DNA of 64,000 nucleotides from the NCBI GenBank assembly GCA_016841825.1, contig JAENYK010000001.1, forward strand, positions 248,001 to 312,000. Reading direction: 5' to 3'. Shown here in pieces: positions 28,239 through 37,656 of this stretch. A program made the translations under genes and the position numbers. How positions within the stretch are numbered: position 1 is the first letter of the stretch; every line of letters begins with the position of its first letter. Below the pieces are notes generated by a model, which was given only the letters and a program-made list of their open reading frames with translations, did no database searches and had not been told where the DNA came from. This stretch comes from Halothermothrix sp. (GTDB lineage Bacteria; Bacillota; Halanaerobiia; DY22613).

Positions 28239-28838
28239 TTAAGCAAAAAGTAGTACTGGCGGAATATTGAGTATCAGCCATAACAAAATAGTATATCCAA
28301 TAGCCCATCCCTGTTTGACCTCCACTTTCTTATGGAAATAATAATAGAGTATAATCGAAGACCATAAGGAAAAAAGACTTATTCTACTACCAAGATCACT
28401 CAAAATAGGCTTTGAAAATATGTCCATTAACACTTTTACGTTTAATTCTAACACTCCCGGTAAGCCTGTTTTACTAATTAGTGCAGTCCAGACGATACCC
28501 AATATAATCGGCAAATATATCCAGACACTATATCCAAAAATATCTGCAAAGTTTTCTTGAGACTTATATAATCTGACTACAATCCAGATAACTATCGCCA
28601 TCAACAGGACGCTGCTGAACATAACAATATTCAGCATCACTCCCTGAATAACAACCAATACACCAGATAAAGTCTCGGTCATCTCCAGATCATTATAATC
28701 TTGCGGCAGAATTAGAATACTTAAAAAAGTACAGAAAACAACTAAACTGATCCCTATCCAAATATTTAACTGCAAATTTTGCCCAAAATACTTCTTAGGT
28801 TTACTCAAAAATAACCCCATATTTTTTAATGAACTCAT
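28239..28838 (-). CDS. Yip1-like integral membrane protein (second)
   Basis: 199 aa, five hydrophobic helices after a short N-terminal region (FLSKPKKYFGQN) typical of bacterial YIP1-domain proteins. It resembles the Yip1-like protein at the other end of the cluster (45602-46240) in layout: an FxxxPxxxF start and five helices. Its start overlaps the preceding gene's stop, so it is translationally coupled. A role as membrane anchor or in immunity is a guess. Confidence 0.7.
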   Translation of the reverse strand: MSSLKNMGLFLSKPKKYFGQNLQLNIWIGISLVVFCTFLSILILPQDYNDLEMTETLSGVLVVIQGVMLNIVMFSSVLLMAIVIWIVVRLYKSQENFADIFGYSVWIYLPIILGIVWTALISKTGLPGVLELNVKVLMDIFSKPILSDLGSRISLFSLWSSIILYYYFHKKVEVKQGWAIGYTILLWLILNIPPVLLFA

Positions 28839-30412
28839 ACCTCATCTCCCCCAATATCAGTTGATTTGAAGAAATTATCCAGATAGACCAGCCGATAGAT
28901 ACTGCTCAATCTCACAACCTGCTCAATATGATTTGTTAAACGTTCAACAGGAGCATATTGATCTGTTAGCAATATCCCATCTTCCAGATCATACTCTCTG
29001 GTCAAAGAATATTGACCAGCAAATACCTGTAAATTATCTTTGATCACAGGGTCAGTACCCTTCCAATTTTGAACCCGGGTCAACAGTTCCTCCTTATTGA
29101 CTAACGAGTCACCATTATCAGCCACAATAATGATATTGCGTAATAATGTTGGATCATTCAGCTCTTCACTATCATGTTTTTTGGGAAAAATATAGGCATG
29201 GTTAAATTGGCTGGTTATCGTTTTCAAGATACTCTTAAACATTAAAGAGTCTTCGCCTTCCAGGGAACTGATAATGTTTACCACTAAGACCCCTTCTGGC
29301 TTCAGACAGGCTCGAGCCTGGGCAAATACTTCTTTTGTCGTCAGATGGAAAGGAGGTGCTGCAGTCCCATATGCATCGAAGATTACTATATCATACCTGG
29401 TTGAAGTCTTTTTAAAAAACATCCGTCCGTCTTCAACATATACCTGTGACTGTCTTTGATCAAAATTAAATATGTTTTTAGCGACATCAATTACTACCGG
29501 ATCAATCTCAACTATGTCCATCTGAAAATCGGAATAATTATTCTTAAAAGTCTCAAAACCGTAACCTGTCCCCAGACCCAGAAGTAAGCCTTTTTTCATC
29601 TCCGGAGTAAAAAGGGAGCCCAGATGGAAATAATCCTGATAAGGTATATAGCGATCTCCATCAATCACTTCACCCGATTCATCAATCTTAATCGCACCAC
29701 CCTGAGAGATTCCATTCAACAACAGCCATCTTCTACCATTGTAATCTGCAACAACTACCTGATTATAAGGACCATCTTTTTCAAAAACGATCGCATCTGA
29801 ATCAATTACCGGAATTAGAATCAGGAGCAGCAAAGCGGCGATATAGAACTTTTTTCCTTTTAACGCCACCAATACTAACAGAATCAAAACAACTGACATA
29901 CTATACAGGATATTGTTCACCCCAAGATAGGGGATAAACACAAATGTTGTTAAAAACGTACCAATAATACTGCCCAAAGTGGACAAAGCACTTAACTGTC
30001 CTGCGATACTGCCAATACTCTCTGTACCTTTACTGCATAATTTAATGGCAAAAGGTGAGACTGTACCCAGAAGAATTCCCGGAGGTACAAAGAGAATTAG
30101 TGCAGCAATGAGTGGCCCTACCGTCATCCCAATCAAACTACTCCCCATCAGAATAAAAGGAGCAAAGGGTGGGATTAATAAGATTAATCCTCCGGCACCT
30201 GCGATCAAATATAATAAAATCTCAATCCGCGGATAACGATCGGCAATTCGTCCACCCCAATAGTATCCAAGCGATAGTGCTGCCAAAATCATTCCGATCA
30301 TTGCTGTCCAGACATACGAAGTACTGCCAAAGTATGGAGCGATTACTCTACTTCCCAAAGTCTCTAAAATCATTACCGATGCACCACAGATAAAAACAAT
30401 AACTCTTAACAA
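28835..30412 (-). CDS. Membrane-fused spermidine-synthase-like protein
   Basis: 525 aa with a TTG start after GGAGGGGG. Residues ~1-200 form about seven or eight transporter-like helices (SLGYYWGGRIADRYPRIE resembles an MFS loop). Residues ~215-500 are a spermidine-synthase-type Rossmann fold with GLLLGLGTGYGFETF and DIVEIDPVVIDVA. These membrane-fused synthases are common, but the small-molecule role is rarely known. The cluster position suggests alkyl or aminopropyl transfer or transport of the product; the substrate is unknown. Confidence 0.82.
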   Translation of the reverse strand: MLRVIVFICGASVMILETLGSRVIAPYFGSTSYVWTAMIGMILAALSLGYYWGGRIADRYPRIEILLYLIAGAGGLILLIPPFAPFILMGSSLIGMTVGPLIAALILFVPPGILLGTVSPFAIKLCSKGTESIGSIAGQLSALSTLGSIIGTFLTTFVFIPYLGVNNILYSMSVVLILLVLVALKGKKFYIAALLLLILIPVIDSDAIVFEKDGPYNQVVVADYNGRRWLLLNGISQGGAIKIDESGEVIDGDRYIPYQDYFHLGSLFTPEMKKGLLLGLGTGYGFETFKNNYSDFQMDIVEIDPVVIDVAKNIFNFDQRQSQVYVEDGRMFFKKTSTRYDIVIFDAYGTAAPPFHLTTKEVFAQARACLKPEGVLVVNIISSLEGEDSLMFKSILKTITSQFNHAYIFPKKHDSEELNDPTLLRNIIIVADNGDSLVNKEELLTRVQNWKGTDPVIKDNLQVFAGQYSLTREYDLEDGILLTDQYAPVERLTNHIEQVVRLSSIYRLVYLDNFFKSTDIGGDEV

Positions 30413-30425
30413 TAATACCCCCTCC

Positions 30426-31763
30426 TTAGCTCAGATTCTCACTATAAAATATTTTCTTCCATTCACAACTCTGTCTCTCGGGTATTCCGAAAGAACCATG
30501 ATTAATCGTCAGATTATACCCAATGCAGCCGCCTTTACAGACCTCTCTAACTTCACAGTTAGCACATTCAGGAATGTCAGATAATCTCCATCGTCGTATC
30601 TGTTGAAAGATCTCTGATTCAGTCCACATATCTTTGAGTGATTGGTCAGAGACATTTCCAATCGCAAACTGATTGGGGAATATCTGACAGGGATATACAT
30701 CTCCCATCGCTGTGATAAAACAATTGGTCGTCCCTGCCGTACATAATTCCAGCGGCAAACCCTCCAACTGACGATCTATATCCTCTTTCAAAGAAATCTC
30801 ACCAAAAGAGAAATTTTGATTGTTTGACTTATATTCCGAGTAATATCTCTGCATCTCCAATACCTGTTCAGTAGTCAGTCCCAGGTCTTCCCGATTAGAA
30901 TCAGCTCTTCCACTTAGCATCACATCTATCGGGTTATATGAACTGGCTCCCAATTCTTCCACAAATTTTGGAAACTCCCGATACTCACTATAATTTACTC
31001 TGGACATCACTGTGGAGACAACAGTACGCACTCCGTGCTGTCTCAACGCTCTAATCGCAGAACAAATTTTGTCGAAAGATCCTCTACCCCTCACCCGATC
31101 ATTAGTTTCAGATGTAATTCCATCCAGACTGACCTGAACACTGACCGGATTTAAATATCCAAGTTCTTCTGCTAACTCTGATGTAATCAATATTCCGTTA
31201 GTAAAAAGGCTAAACGGAAGATTCTTTTCTTTCAACAGATGACAAAATTCCAGTAGCCTGGGATGCAATAGAGGTTCTCCACCAGTTAAAACCAATTCAA
31301 TTGGATGCATTACCTGTAACTGGTCAATAATCAATTCAAACATCTCTTTTTTCATCAATCTCTTCTCAACGGAACCTGCCTCAATATAACAGTGATGACA
31401 ACGAAGGTTACAGTCTGTGGTTAACTGAATGGTCGCCAGATCTAAAGGAAACTCTTCCAAATCAAGATACAACTCCCGATTTCCTCTCTCATCTTCAGCG
31501 GGAATCAGAATCCCCTGTGTATACAGATAGGCGATTAATTGAAACACATCTTCTGTCACCTGTTGTTCTTTAAAATCCTCAAGATTCTGTACCTCATTCT
31601 GCAGATCTACAATCGACTTAGTTCCATCGCAGCGTCGAATCACTTCTAGCCCCAGCCTATTCATTCGCATCTTCCAGAGGGTTTTAGGATTATATAAGAA
31701 TAATCCATATTTTCGAATCTTACCGCGAATTCCCGAGGCCAGAGATAACCTTGCATCTTGCAT
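30426..31763 (-). CDS. SPASM-domain radical SAM protein (second)
   Basis: 445 aa. I start at the ATG 31761-31763 because GGGAGG lies nine bases upstream and the longer frame would overlap the preceding gene by 140 bp. Residues ~1-90 form a PqqD-like region (RLGLEVIRRCDGTKSIVDL). The radical SAM cluster is Cys118/122/125 (TDCNLRCHHC), followed by LTGGEPLLHP, and the SPASM ligands CTAGTTNCF, YPCQIF and CANCEVREVCKGGC. It lies 16 bp after the third SPASM gene and is probably coupled. Likely a peptide-modifying enzyme. Confidence 0.9.
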   Translation of the reverse strand: MQDARLSLASGIRGKIRKYGLFLYNPKTLWKMRMNRLGLEVIRRCDGTKSIVDLQNEVQNLEDFKEQQVTEDVFQLIAYLYTQGILIPAEDERGNRELYLDLEEFPLDLATIQLTTDCNLRCHHCYIEAGSVEKRLMKKEMFELIIDQLQVMHPIELVLTGGEPLLHPRLLEFCHLLKEKNLPFSLFTNGILITSELAEELGYLNPVSVQVSLDGITSETNDRVRGRGSFDKICSAIRALRQHGVRTVVSTVMSRVNYSEYREFPKFVEELGASSYNPIDVMLSGRADSNREDLGLTTEQVLEMQRYYSEYKSNNQNFSFGEISLKEDIDRQLEGLPLELCTAGTTNCFITAMGDVYPCQIFPNQFAIGNVSDQSLKDMWTESEIFQQIRRWRLSDIPECANCEVREVCKGGCIGYNLTINHGSFGIPERQSCEWKKIFYSENLS

Positions 31764-31779
31764 AGTCAATGCCTCCCGT

Positions 31780-33120
31780 TCAATATTTGGAAAAAAGAAT
31801 TTGTCTCTGGAGACAACGTTCTTCGTTTGGTGCTCCATACCAGTCTCCATGAATCGGAAGTGCCCAGGCCCGGCAGCTGGCATCACATAGTTGGTTGTAT
31901 TGACAATCTCTACATTTCTCAATCTGATCTATCTCCAGATGGCGAATTTTCTGTAGTAATTCACCGTTTTGCCAGATATCAGTAAAAGACCGCTGACGAA
32001 TATTGCCATCAACATAACCCATACCGTCATAGAGCCTCCAACAGGGGGTAGTAGTTCCATCAGCCAGAATAACAACCGTACTCAAACAGCTATTACAAGC
32101 TTTCTTAACCGAAACTGGATTAATCAACTCACCTAAGATACTGGTATGAAATACACTACCAATGGCAACCTTCTGCGGCTCTGGAGATGAAGCCAGACTG
32201 GTGTAATAAGAGATAAACTCAATCTGTTCATCCATAGATAAAGCTACATCATCCCAGTTTTCTTTAGCTCGTCCCATTTTGCGAACATAGTCATAGGCGA
32301 ACTCATAGACACCCAATTCCTGTGCTAACTCGTACAATTTCCGGTATTCGTGAAAGTTCACTCGGGAAATTACCGAATTAATGCACACAGGCAAACCCGC
32401 TGCAACCATCTGTTTGATTTTGGGAATTAATCTGGCAAACTTACCTTTTCCCCTATATTTATCATGAATTTCTGCTGTTGCCCCATCCATACTAATCTTT
32501 AAAGATGCCAGAGCACACTTTTGCAGTCTCTCTATAGCTTCTTCGTCCACCAGAGAACCATTTGTGCATAAGCTTACTAACATACCTTTACTATTGGCAT
32601 ATTCAACCAGATCCAGAAAATCCGGACGTAAAAATGGTTCCCCACCAGTTAACGTAATATGTAATGGCTTAAATTTAGCAAGTTCATCCATCAAAGCCAT
32701 TATCTCTTCAGTCGTCATCTCATCCTCAGTAACAGACTCGGAATTTGGAAAGCAGTGAATACATTTAAAATTACATCGATTAGTCACCCGCATACTTACC
32801 AATTCGATATTTGGTTCTAACTGTTCAGGAGCAACCGGTTTACCCGTTGACTGGTCAAAAGTGATCCAATCTTTTTGTAATAACAGATTAAAAAAATCCT
32901 GACAGTCATTTAAGATAACATCAAAATCTGCTGCAAACTCTTCACTAGCTTTCTGGGCTATATCAGAAATTGAATGTTTGCCGTCAACATAACTTATAAA
33001 ATAAGTCCCGGTTTCATTTAACTTCATGCGGCCAGGAAAATCATAAATGTCATATAAAAGTGATCCATAAGGCTTTTTTTTCCAGAATATATTACTTTTC
33101 ATGAATACTCTCTCACACAT
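31780..33120 (-). CDS. SPASM-domain radical SAM protein (third)
   Basis: 446 aa from the ATG 33118-33120, preceded by GGAAGGTG. N-terminal PqqD-like domain (LNETGTYFISYVDGKHSISD), then Cys116/120/123 (TNRCNFKCIHC), LTGGEPFLRP, and SPASM ligands ACNSCLSTVVILADGTTTPC, CRDCQYNQLCDASCRAW. The frame stays open 44 codons upstream to an ATG that overlaps the MacB stop, and that stretch encodes a precursor-leader-like VEVSDEKF; see the separate entry. Either the enzyme carries a fused leader or two starts are used. Confidence 0.88.
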   Translation of the reverse strand: MCERVFMKSNIFWKKKPYGSLLYDIYDFPGRMKLNETGTYFISYVDGKHSISDIAQKASEEFAADFDVILNDCQDFFNLLLQKDWITFDQSTGKPVAPEQLEPNIELVSMRVTNRCNFKCIHCFPNSESVTEDEMTTEEIMALMDELAKFKPLHITLTGGEPFLRPDFLDLVEYANSKGMLVSLCTNGSLVDEEAIERLQKCALASLKISMDGATAEIHDKYRGKGKFARLIPKIKQMVAAGLPVCINSVISRVNFHEYRKLYELAQELGVYEFAYDYVRKMGRAKENWDDVALSMDEQIEFISYYTSLASSPEPQKVAIGSVFHTSILGELINPVSVKKACNSCLSTVVILADGTTTPCWRLYDGMGYVDGNIRQRSFTDIWQNGELLQKIRHLEIDQIEKCRDCQYNQLCDASCRAWALPIHGDWYGAPNEERCLQRQILFSKY

Positions 33121-33252
33121 CTTTTCACCTTCCCACTTCCTTGTAAAATAGCATACATTGTAATATAATAAGATTGCAGAATAAAAGATCTGAATAGTGA
33201 ACTTCTCATCACTAACCTCTACAAACAGATCCTTTGTTCTGCTTTTATTCAT
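33121..33252 (-). other. In-frame leader-like segment ahead of the third SPASM gene
   Basis: An ATG at 33250-33252 overlaps the MacB stop (ATGAATAA) and opens a frame reading MNKSRTKDLFVEVSDEKF, then a hydrophobic stretch (IFYSAILLYYNVCYF) and directly into the SPASM enzyme without a stop. The motif VSDEKF is the conserved leader core of the four precursor peptides, and 25 bp (33200-33224) are identical to 46368-46392. It is either a fused leader peptide or a decayed precursor gene. Confidence 0.6.
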
Positions 33253-34429
33253 AATTCAATGACTCAATTGGGTCTAATTGTTGAGCCTTCCAGGCGGGAT
33301 ACAGTCCAGAAATAACTCCAATTCCGACTGCAAATCCCAATGAGATGGCAATTGTCTCCCAGGTGATCTTTGATTGAATCGGACTCAACTGATTAACTAT
33401 AGTTGAACCAAGATAACCTAACCCTATCCCCAAACATCCCCCGGTCAGACAGAGTACAATCGCTTCAATAATAAACTGAGCCAGAATATAGTTCTTCTTA
33501 GCTCCTAATGCTTTTCGTATTCCAATCTCCCGGGTTCTTTCAGTTACAGTAACCAACATAATATTCATAATACCAATTCCACCAACTACCAGAGAGATAC
33601 TGCCAATAGCTCCTAACAAAGCTGTAAGCACAGTTGTCAGCATTTTGATATTATCCTGAAGTTCAGTGATCGGTGTAACCAAAAACGGAATGTAGTTATA
33701 TTTTAGATTGAATAGTTTTTTCAGCTGATTTTGCACCTGAACTGTTTTGATCTGAGGGTTATGCTGCAGTAGGACCATCTCATTTTCATAATTACCTGTT
33801 TGAACACGATAGATAGTATCCGGGATATATATCTTCTGATCCCCAGTAAACCCCATATTCAAATCATTCTGTTTAGCCAACACTCCAATAATCTTAAACT
33901 TTACTTCCCCCAATTGAACCTCTCTACCGACCACATCTTCTTCTGTCTGCAAAATATCTTCTTTAACCTTCTGACCGATGACACAGACCGGAATCTGACT
34001 AGATTCTTCTAAAGAAGTAAAGAATCGTCCCGATTCAAATTTGAGATGAACAACTTTAGTAAAATTATAAGTTGTACCCAGGACGTAAGTATAGACACTC
34101 TCTGTTCTGTATTTGACCAGAGTCTGCCACCAATTTATTGGCACAATCTCCCTGATGTCCTGTGACCCTTTCTCAATCAGCATCAAATCACTCTGACTAA
34201 ACCAGCGGGGAACTCTGTTTTTGTTGGTAATGTCTGCTTCAATAATCAATGTATTCATTGACGTACTTGAGAACTCATCTAAGAGCATTGATCTGGCACC
34301 AGAACCCAGAGAGATCATGAGCATCACCGAAGCTACTCCAACCAAAATCCCAAACAGGGCTAACAGATTGCGAAATTTGCTAGTCAACAAACTTTCCAGA
34401 CTAATCTGCATTACATCCAAAAAATGCAC
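33245..34429 (-). CDS. MacB-type ABC permease (no ATPase domain)
   Basis: 394 aa with a GTG start eight bases after GGGGGG. One N-terminal helix (LLALFGILVGVASVMLMISLG), a large extracytoplasmic MacB core domain (residues ~50-260) and three C-terminal helices with TERTREIGIRKALGAKK. MacB-type permeases act mechanically with an adaptor rather than as channels. The adaptor gene is directly upstream (5-bp gap) and the nearest ATPase is two genes further on; they may together export the modified peptide. Confidence 0.88.
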   Translation of the reverse strand: MHFLDVMQISLESLLTSKFRNLLALFGILVGVASVMLMISLGSGARSMLLDEFSSTSMNTLIIEADITNKNRVPRWFSQSDLMLIEKGSQDIREIVPINWWQTLVKYRTESVYTYVLGTTYNFTKVVHLKFESGRFFTSLEESSQIPVCVIGQKVKEDILQTEEDVVGREVQLGEVKFKIIGVLAKQNDLNMGFTGDQKIYIPDTIYRVQTGNYENEMVLLQHNPQIKTVQVQNQLKKLFNLKYNYIPFLVTPITELQDNIKMLTTVLTALLGAIGSISLVVGGIGIMNIMLVTVTERTREIGIRKALGAKKNYILAQFIIEAIVLCLTGGCLGIGLGYLGSTIVNQLSPIQSKITWETIAISLGFAVGIGVISGLYPAWKAQQLDPIESLNYE

Positions 34430-34434
34430 TTGAA

Positions 34435-35685
34435 TTACCCCCCAGACCGTCTAAGATGTTCTAAATATTCATAGGGACCGACAACCACTCTATCTCCAGG
34501 ATGTATTCCCCGAATGATCTCTATATCTCCATGCTGAATAATTCCTGTCTGGACAGTCACCCGTTCCACTTTCCCATTCTTCTCAACAAATACATAACGC
34601 ACAGTCTGTTCTCCGGCTTCCTCTTCCATCAGAGCATCAATCGGTAAACAGATAGTCTGTTCTCTGATCTCTTCCTCAATCAACGCCCCAATAGACAAAC
34701 CAGAATATAGATCAGCAGTATTTACAAAGATCACTTCAACTTTAAATCTGGTCAAACCATTTGATATCTGAGGATTTTCATCAATATTATTGACCTCACC
34801 CCAGATTTCGATTGACTGATCAAATTCTGGTCTAAGTAAGACCGATTGACCTTTTTTAATATAGGAGATGTCAAACTCGTTTATCCAGATCTCTGCCACT
34901 TTATAAATTGGATCAGAAAGGAAAGCAAGCTGACTGCCAGAATTCACCCACTGCCCCTCTTCTACCAACAGATCTTTTAGAATCCCCTGTCGTTCGACTA
35001 CGACCGTCAGATTTTTTAGTTCTTCCTGTAATCGAAGCAACTCCTCCTGAAGTTTACTGTTGGACAGCTCTGCCAGAGCGATTCGCTCATCCTGCACTGC
35101 CAGATCAATCTCAGTATTTGCAATACTCAAAGTAATGATCTCTAAATCGCGTTGATGGTTGTTAATCTCAACAAGCAGATCTTCAACCTCTTGCCCCGCA
35201 GCATCTCCTAACTCATAAATCTGCTGTACTAACTTATACTTCTCTTCCAACCTCTGTATTGTATTCAGCAGATCTTCTCTTTGGATCAACTGTTCTTTTT
35301 TCTGTAAGTTAAGCTTGGATACCTGATATTTTAGCAGTTCCAACTCTCTAGAATCGATTTTAAGTTGATATTCCTGATCTTTTAATTGGTTTCGTTTTTG
35401 AACATTCTCCAATTGAAGAATTGGTTGATCTGCCTGAAGATGATCTTTAACTTCAACATAGATCTCTTTCACCAGACCATCAATTCTACTATAGATAGTT
35501 TGAGCTTTATAATCCTGGACTTTACCAGCACCTTCAATCTCAACCATCAATGGTTGTAATTCGACAACCTGAATTATCCCATCACCTAATACCTGTTCTA
35601 CTCCTGCCCTGGACAGAAAACCAATCCAGATCCATAGCCCTACCAGGGATAATGCTCCAATAATCATCCAACTCTTTTTCTTCAT
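34435..35685 (-). CDS. HlyD/MacA-type adaptor (membrane fusion protein)
   Basis: 416 aa from ATG at 35683-35685. N-terminal anchor helix (IIGALSLVGLWIWIGFLS), lipoyl half-motifs split by a long coiled coil (about residues 95-225, heptad-rich LKDQEYQLKID and LVQQIYELGDA), and a C-terminal beta barrel with GLTRFKVEVIF. Adaptors of this kind link MacB-like permeases to export in Gram-negatives and function as extracellular domains in Firmicutes. It pairs with the MacB-type permease downstream. Confidence 0.87.
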   Translation of the reverse strand: MKKKSWMIIGALSLVGLWIWIGFLSRAGVEQVLGDGIIQVVELQPLMVEIEGAGKVQDYKAQTIYSRIDGLVKEIYVEVKDHLQADQPILQLENVQKRNQLKDQEYQLKIDSRELELLKYQVSKLNLQKKEQLIQREDLLNTIQRLEEKYKLVQQIYELGDAAGQEVEDLLVEINNHQRDLEIITLSIANTEIDLAVQDERIALAELSNSKLQEELLRLQEELKNLTVVVERQGILKDLLVEEGQWVNSGSQLAFLSDPIYKVAEIWINEFDISYIKKGQSVLLRPEFDQSIEIWGEVNNIDENPQISNGLTRFKVEVIFVNTADLYSGLSIGALIEEEIREQTICLPIDALMEEEAGEQTVRYVFVEKNGKVERVTVQTGIIQHGDIEIIRGIHPGDRVVVGPYEYLEHLRRSGG

Positions 35686-35701
35686 CAACCTTACCCCTTA
35701 T

Positions 35702-36721
35702 TTAGTCATTATAACTATTTTTTAAAACCATACTGGCTATTGTCAGCATAAGGATATTGAAGACAACGATATAGACGAAACTTATCCATCCTGGCCATTG
35801 ACCATTAAGTGCCCCACTCAACATATCTTTAGCATAGGAGGAAGGTAAGACAGCCTTGATAATTTTTAAAACTCCTCCCCCATCGGGAATCATTGCAAAA
35901 AAAGCCAGCGGCATCATCACAATTATGCTGTAGCTGGTCGCTTCCTGCAAATTCTTACACAATCCAGAGATTATCAGACCCAGACCGGCAAAAGCAAAGG
36001 TGATTAACACCGTATAGATCAACGAGACGATAATACTCGATATTTCAGTCACGATTCCCAACAAGATTCCCATAGATACAGTCATGATCACTGAGAACAG
36101 AGTCATCAGTGTGACAAAGATTATCTTTCCTAAGATAATCTGATGATAACCAACGGGCGTTGTTAAGAGATAATCCAGTGTCTGCTTATCTTTCTCGGCA
36201 CTGATCATCGTCACTGAATGAGATACTGCGATAAAGATAATTGCAAAGACCAGAATACCTGCCAGATAATTGAGACTGTCAGTCTCAATACTGATCCCCT
36301 GGATGTCAAATTCAATTCCATCACCAACATGTTGTTCATATATTGCATTCTGCAATATACTCAGGGCAATCTTCCCCATAGATTGATTCTCAACATAATA
36401 CACCTGGATATCTCCGGCAGAATTTTGGGGAAGAGATACCGCAATTGGGGCATCTCCACCATCAACAAGGTTTTTAGCCTGTTCAAAGTTCTCAACTCTT
36501 CTAATCTGGATCATCTCTTCACTGATTTCGACAGTTCTCTGTAGTATCGCCTCATCTTGCTCAACATCTTCAGGGATGATCATCGTTAAGCTAAACTGCT
36601 CAGTGAACATAAAACCCATAACGATTGTTACCACTATCGGCAAAACGATCAAGATTAAGAGAACCCAATTTCGCAAGCCCTGTAAGATCTCTTTATTCAA
36701 AATTACAAAAATTTTTTTCAT
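35702..36721 (-). CDS. ABC-2 type permease (NatB-like)
   Basis: 339 aa. One N-terminal helix, an extracytoplasmic domain (residues ~45-160) and five further helices. SAEKDKQTLDYLLTTPVGYHQIILGK is the ABC-2 loop. It lies one base after the ATPase gene stop and so is its partner. Together with MacB and the adaptor there are two permease types and one ATPase in this sub-block. Confidence 0.86.
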   Translation of the reverse strand: MKKIFVILNKEILQGLRNWVLLILIVLPIVVTIVMGFMFTEQFSLTMIIPEDVEQDEAILQRTVEISEEMIQIRRVENFEQAKNLVDGGDAPIAVSLPQNSAGDIQVYYVENQSMGKIALSILQNAIYEQHVGDGIEFDIQGISIETDSLNYLAGILVFAIIFIAVSHSVTMISAEKDKQTLDYLLTTPVGYHQIILGKIIFVTLMTLFSVIMTVSMGILLGIVTEISSIIVSLIYTVLITFAFAGLGLIISGLCKNLQEATSYSIIVMMPLAFFAMIPDGGGVLKIIKAVLPSSYAKDMLSGALNGQWPGWISFVYIVVFNILMLTIASMVLKNSYND

Positions 36722-36722
36722 C

Positions 36723-37643
36723 TCAATCCCTCAACTCTCTTCCAGTTAATTGGATGAAAATATCTTCCAAACTTAACTGAGCCTGTTGAATTTTTGTAAT
36801 AACTAAACCATTACCCATCCCATCACCTAGACAATACAGAAATTTTTGTAACTGTTTAACATAAAAAATGCCTCTGTTCTCCTCCTGACTCTGTAAAACA
36901 GCCACCTCAGCGGGTACAAATTTGAGCAGTTCAGCTAAAGCAAATGATTCTATCTCAAACTTTAAACTATCCGAGTATTGGGTATGTAAGTTCTGATAAC
37001 TGTCATACGCACAGAGTTCACCATGATCAATAATCGCAACTGTATCTACAACTTTCTCCACCTCCGCTATGTTGTGAGAGGTTAACAATACTGTAGTACC
37101 CTGTCTTTTTAGATCCAGGATTAGATCACGAATTAGTACCGTCGATTGAGGATCAAGCCCAGTGGTTGGTTCGTCTAAGATCAAAATTTGTGGATTGGGT
37201 AATAAAGCGCGGGCGATACCTAATCTTTGCTTCATCCCTTTGGAGAAATTTCTTACCAGTTTATTTTGATCGACCAGATTAAATAGCCCTAACAATTCCT
37301 TAATTCTGCTTTTAGCCTCTCTGGTTGGCAGATTGTAGAGGTTAGCAGCAAAACTCATATTCTCCATCGCTGTCAGATCTTCATAAACTGTATCACTGTC
37401 GAAGACTACGCTCATCAGGGACTTTACTTTCGCCAAATCTGTAGAAATGTCCATTCCATTAATCTTAATCTGGCCGGCAGTGGGGTTTAACAAGCCGCAG
37501 ATAATTCGTAAAATTGTTGTTTTGCCAGCACCGTTAGGGCCTAAAAGGGAAAAAATCTCGCCTTTTTTGATCTCAAAACTAATATCATTGACGGCTACCA
37601 GATCTGCATACTCTTTTCTTAAACCTTCTACTTTGATCATCAT
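36723..37643 (-). CDS. ABC transporter ATP-binding protein of the cluster
   Basis: 306 aa from ATG at 37641-37643 (AAGGAG five bases upstream). Walker A GPNGAGKTT, signature FSKGMKQRLGIARALLP, Walker B ILILDEPTTGLDP and TSHNIAEVEK are intact. It follows a cobalamin-type radical SAM gene by 13 bp. It probably energises the adjacent ABC-2 permease, and could also serve the MacB permease, which has no ATPase of its own. Confidence 0.92.
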   Translation of the reverse strand: MMIKVEGLRKEYADLVAVNDISFEIKKGEIFSLLGPNGAGKTTILRIICGLLNPTAGQIKINGMDISTDLAKVKSLMSVVFDSDTVYEDLTAMENMSFAANLYNLPTREAKSRIKELLGLFNLVDQNKLVRNFSKGMKQRLGIARALLPNPQILILDEPTTGLDPQSTVLIRDLILDLKRQGTTVLLTSHNIAEVEKVVDTVAIIDHGELCAYDSYQNLHTQYSDSLKFEIESFALAELLKFVPAEVAVLQSQEENRGIFYVKQLQKFLYCLGDGMGNGLVITKIQQAQLSLEDIFIQLTGRELRD

Positions 37644-37656
37644 ATCAACTCCTTTC

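Noticed and set aside
31764-31922. Longer start for the second SPASM gene
   Set aside because: It would overlap the preceding SPASM gene by about 140 bp, while the ATG at 31763 has GGGAGG at the right distance.
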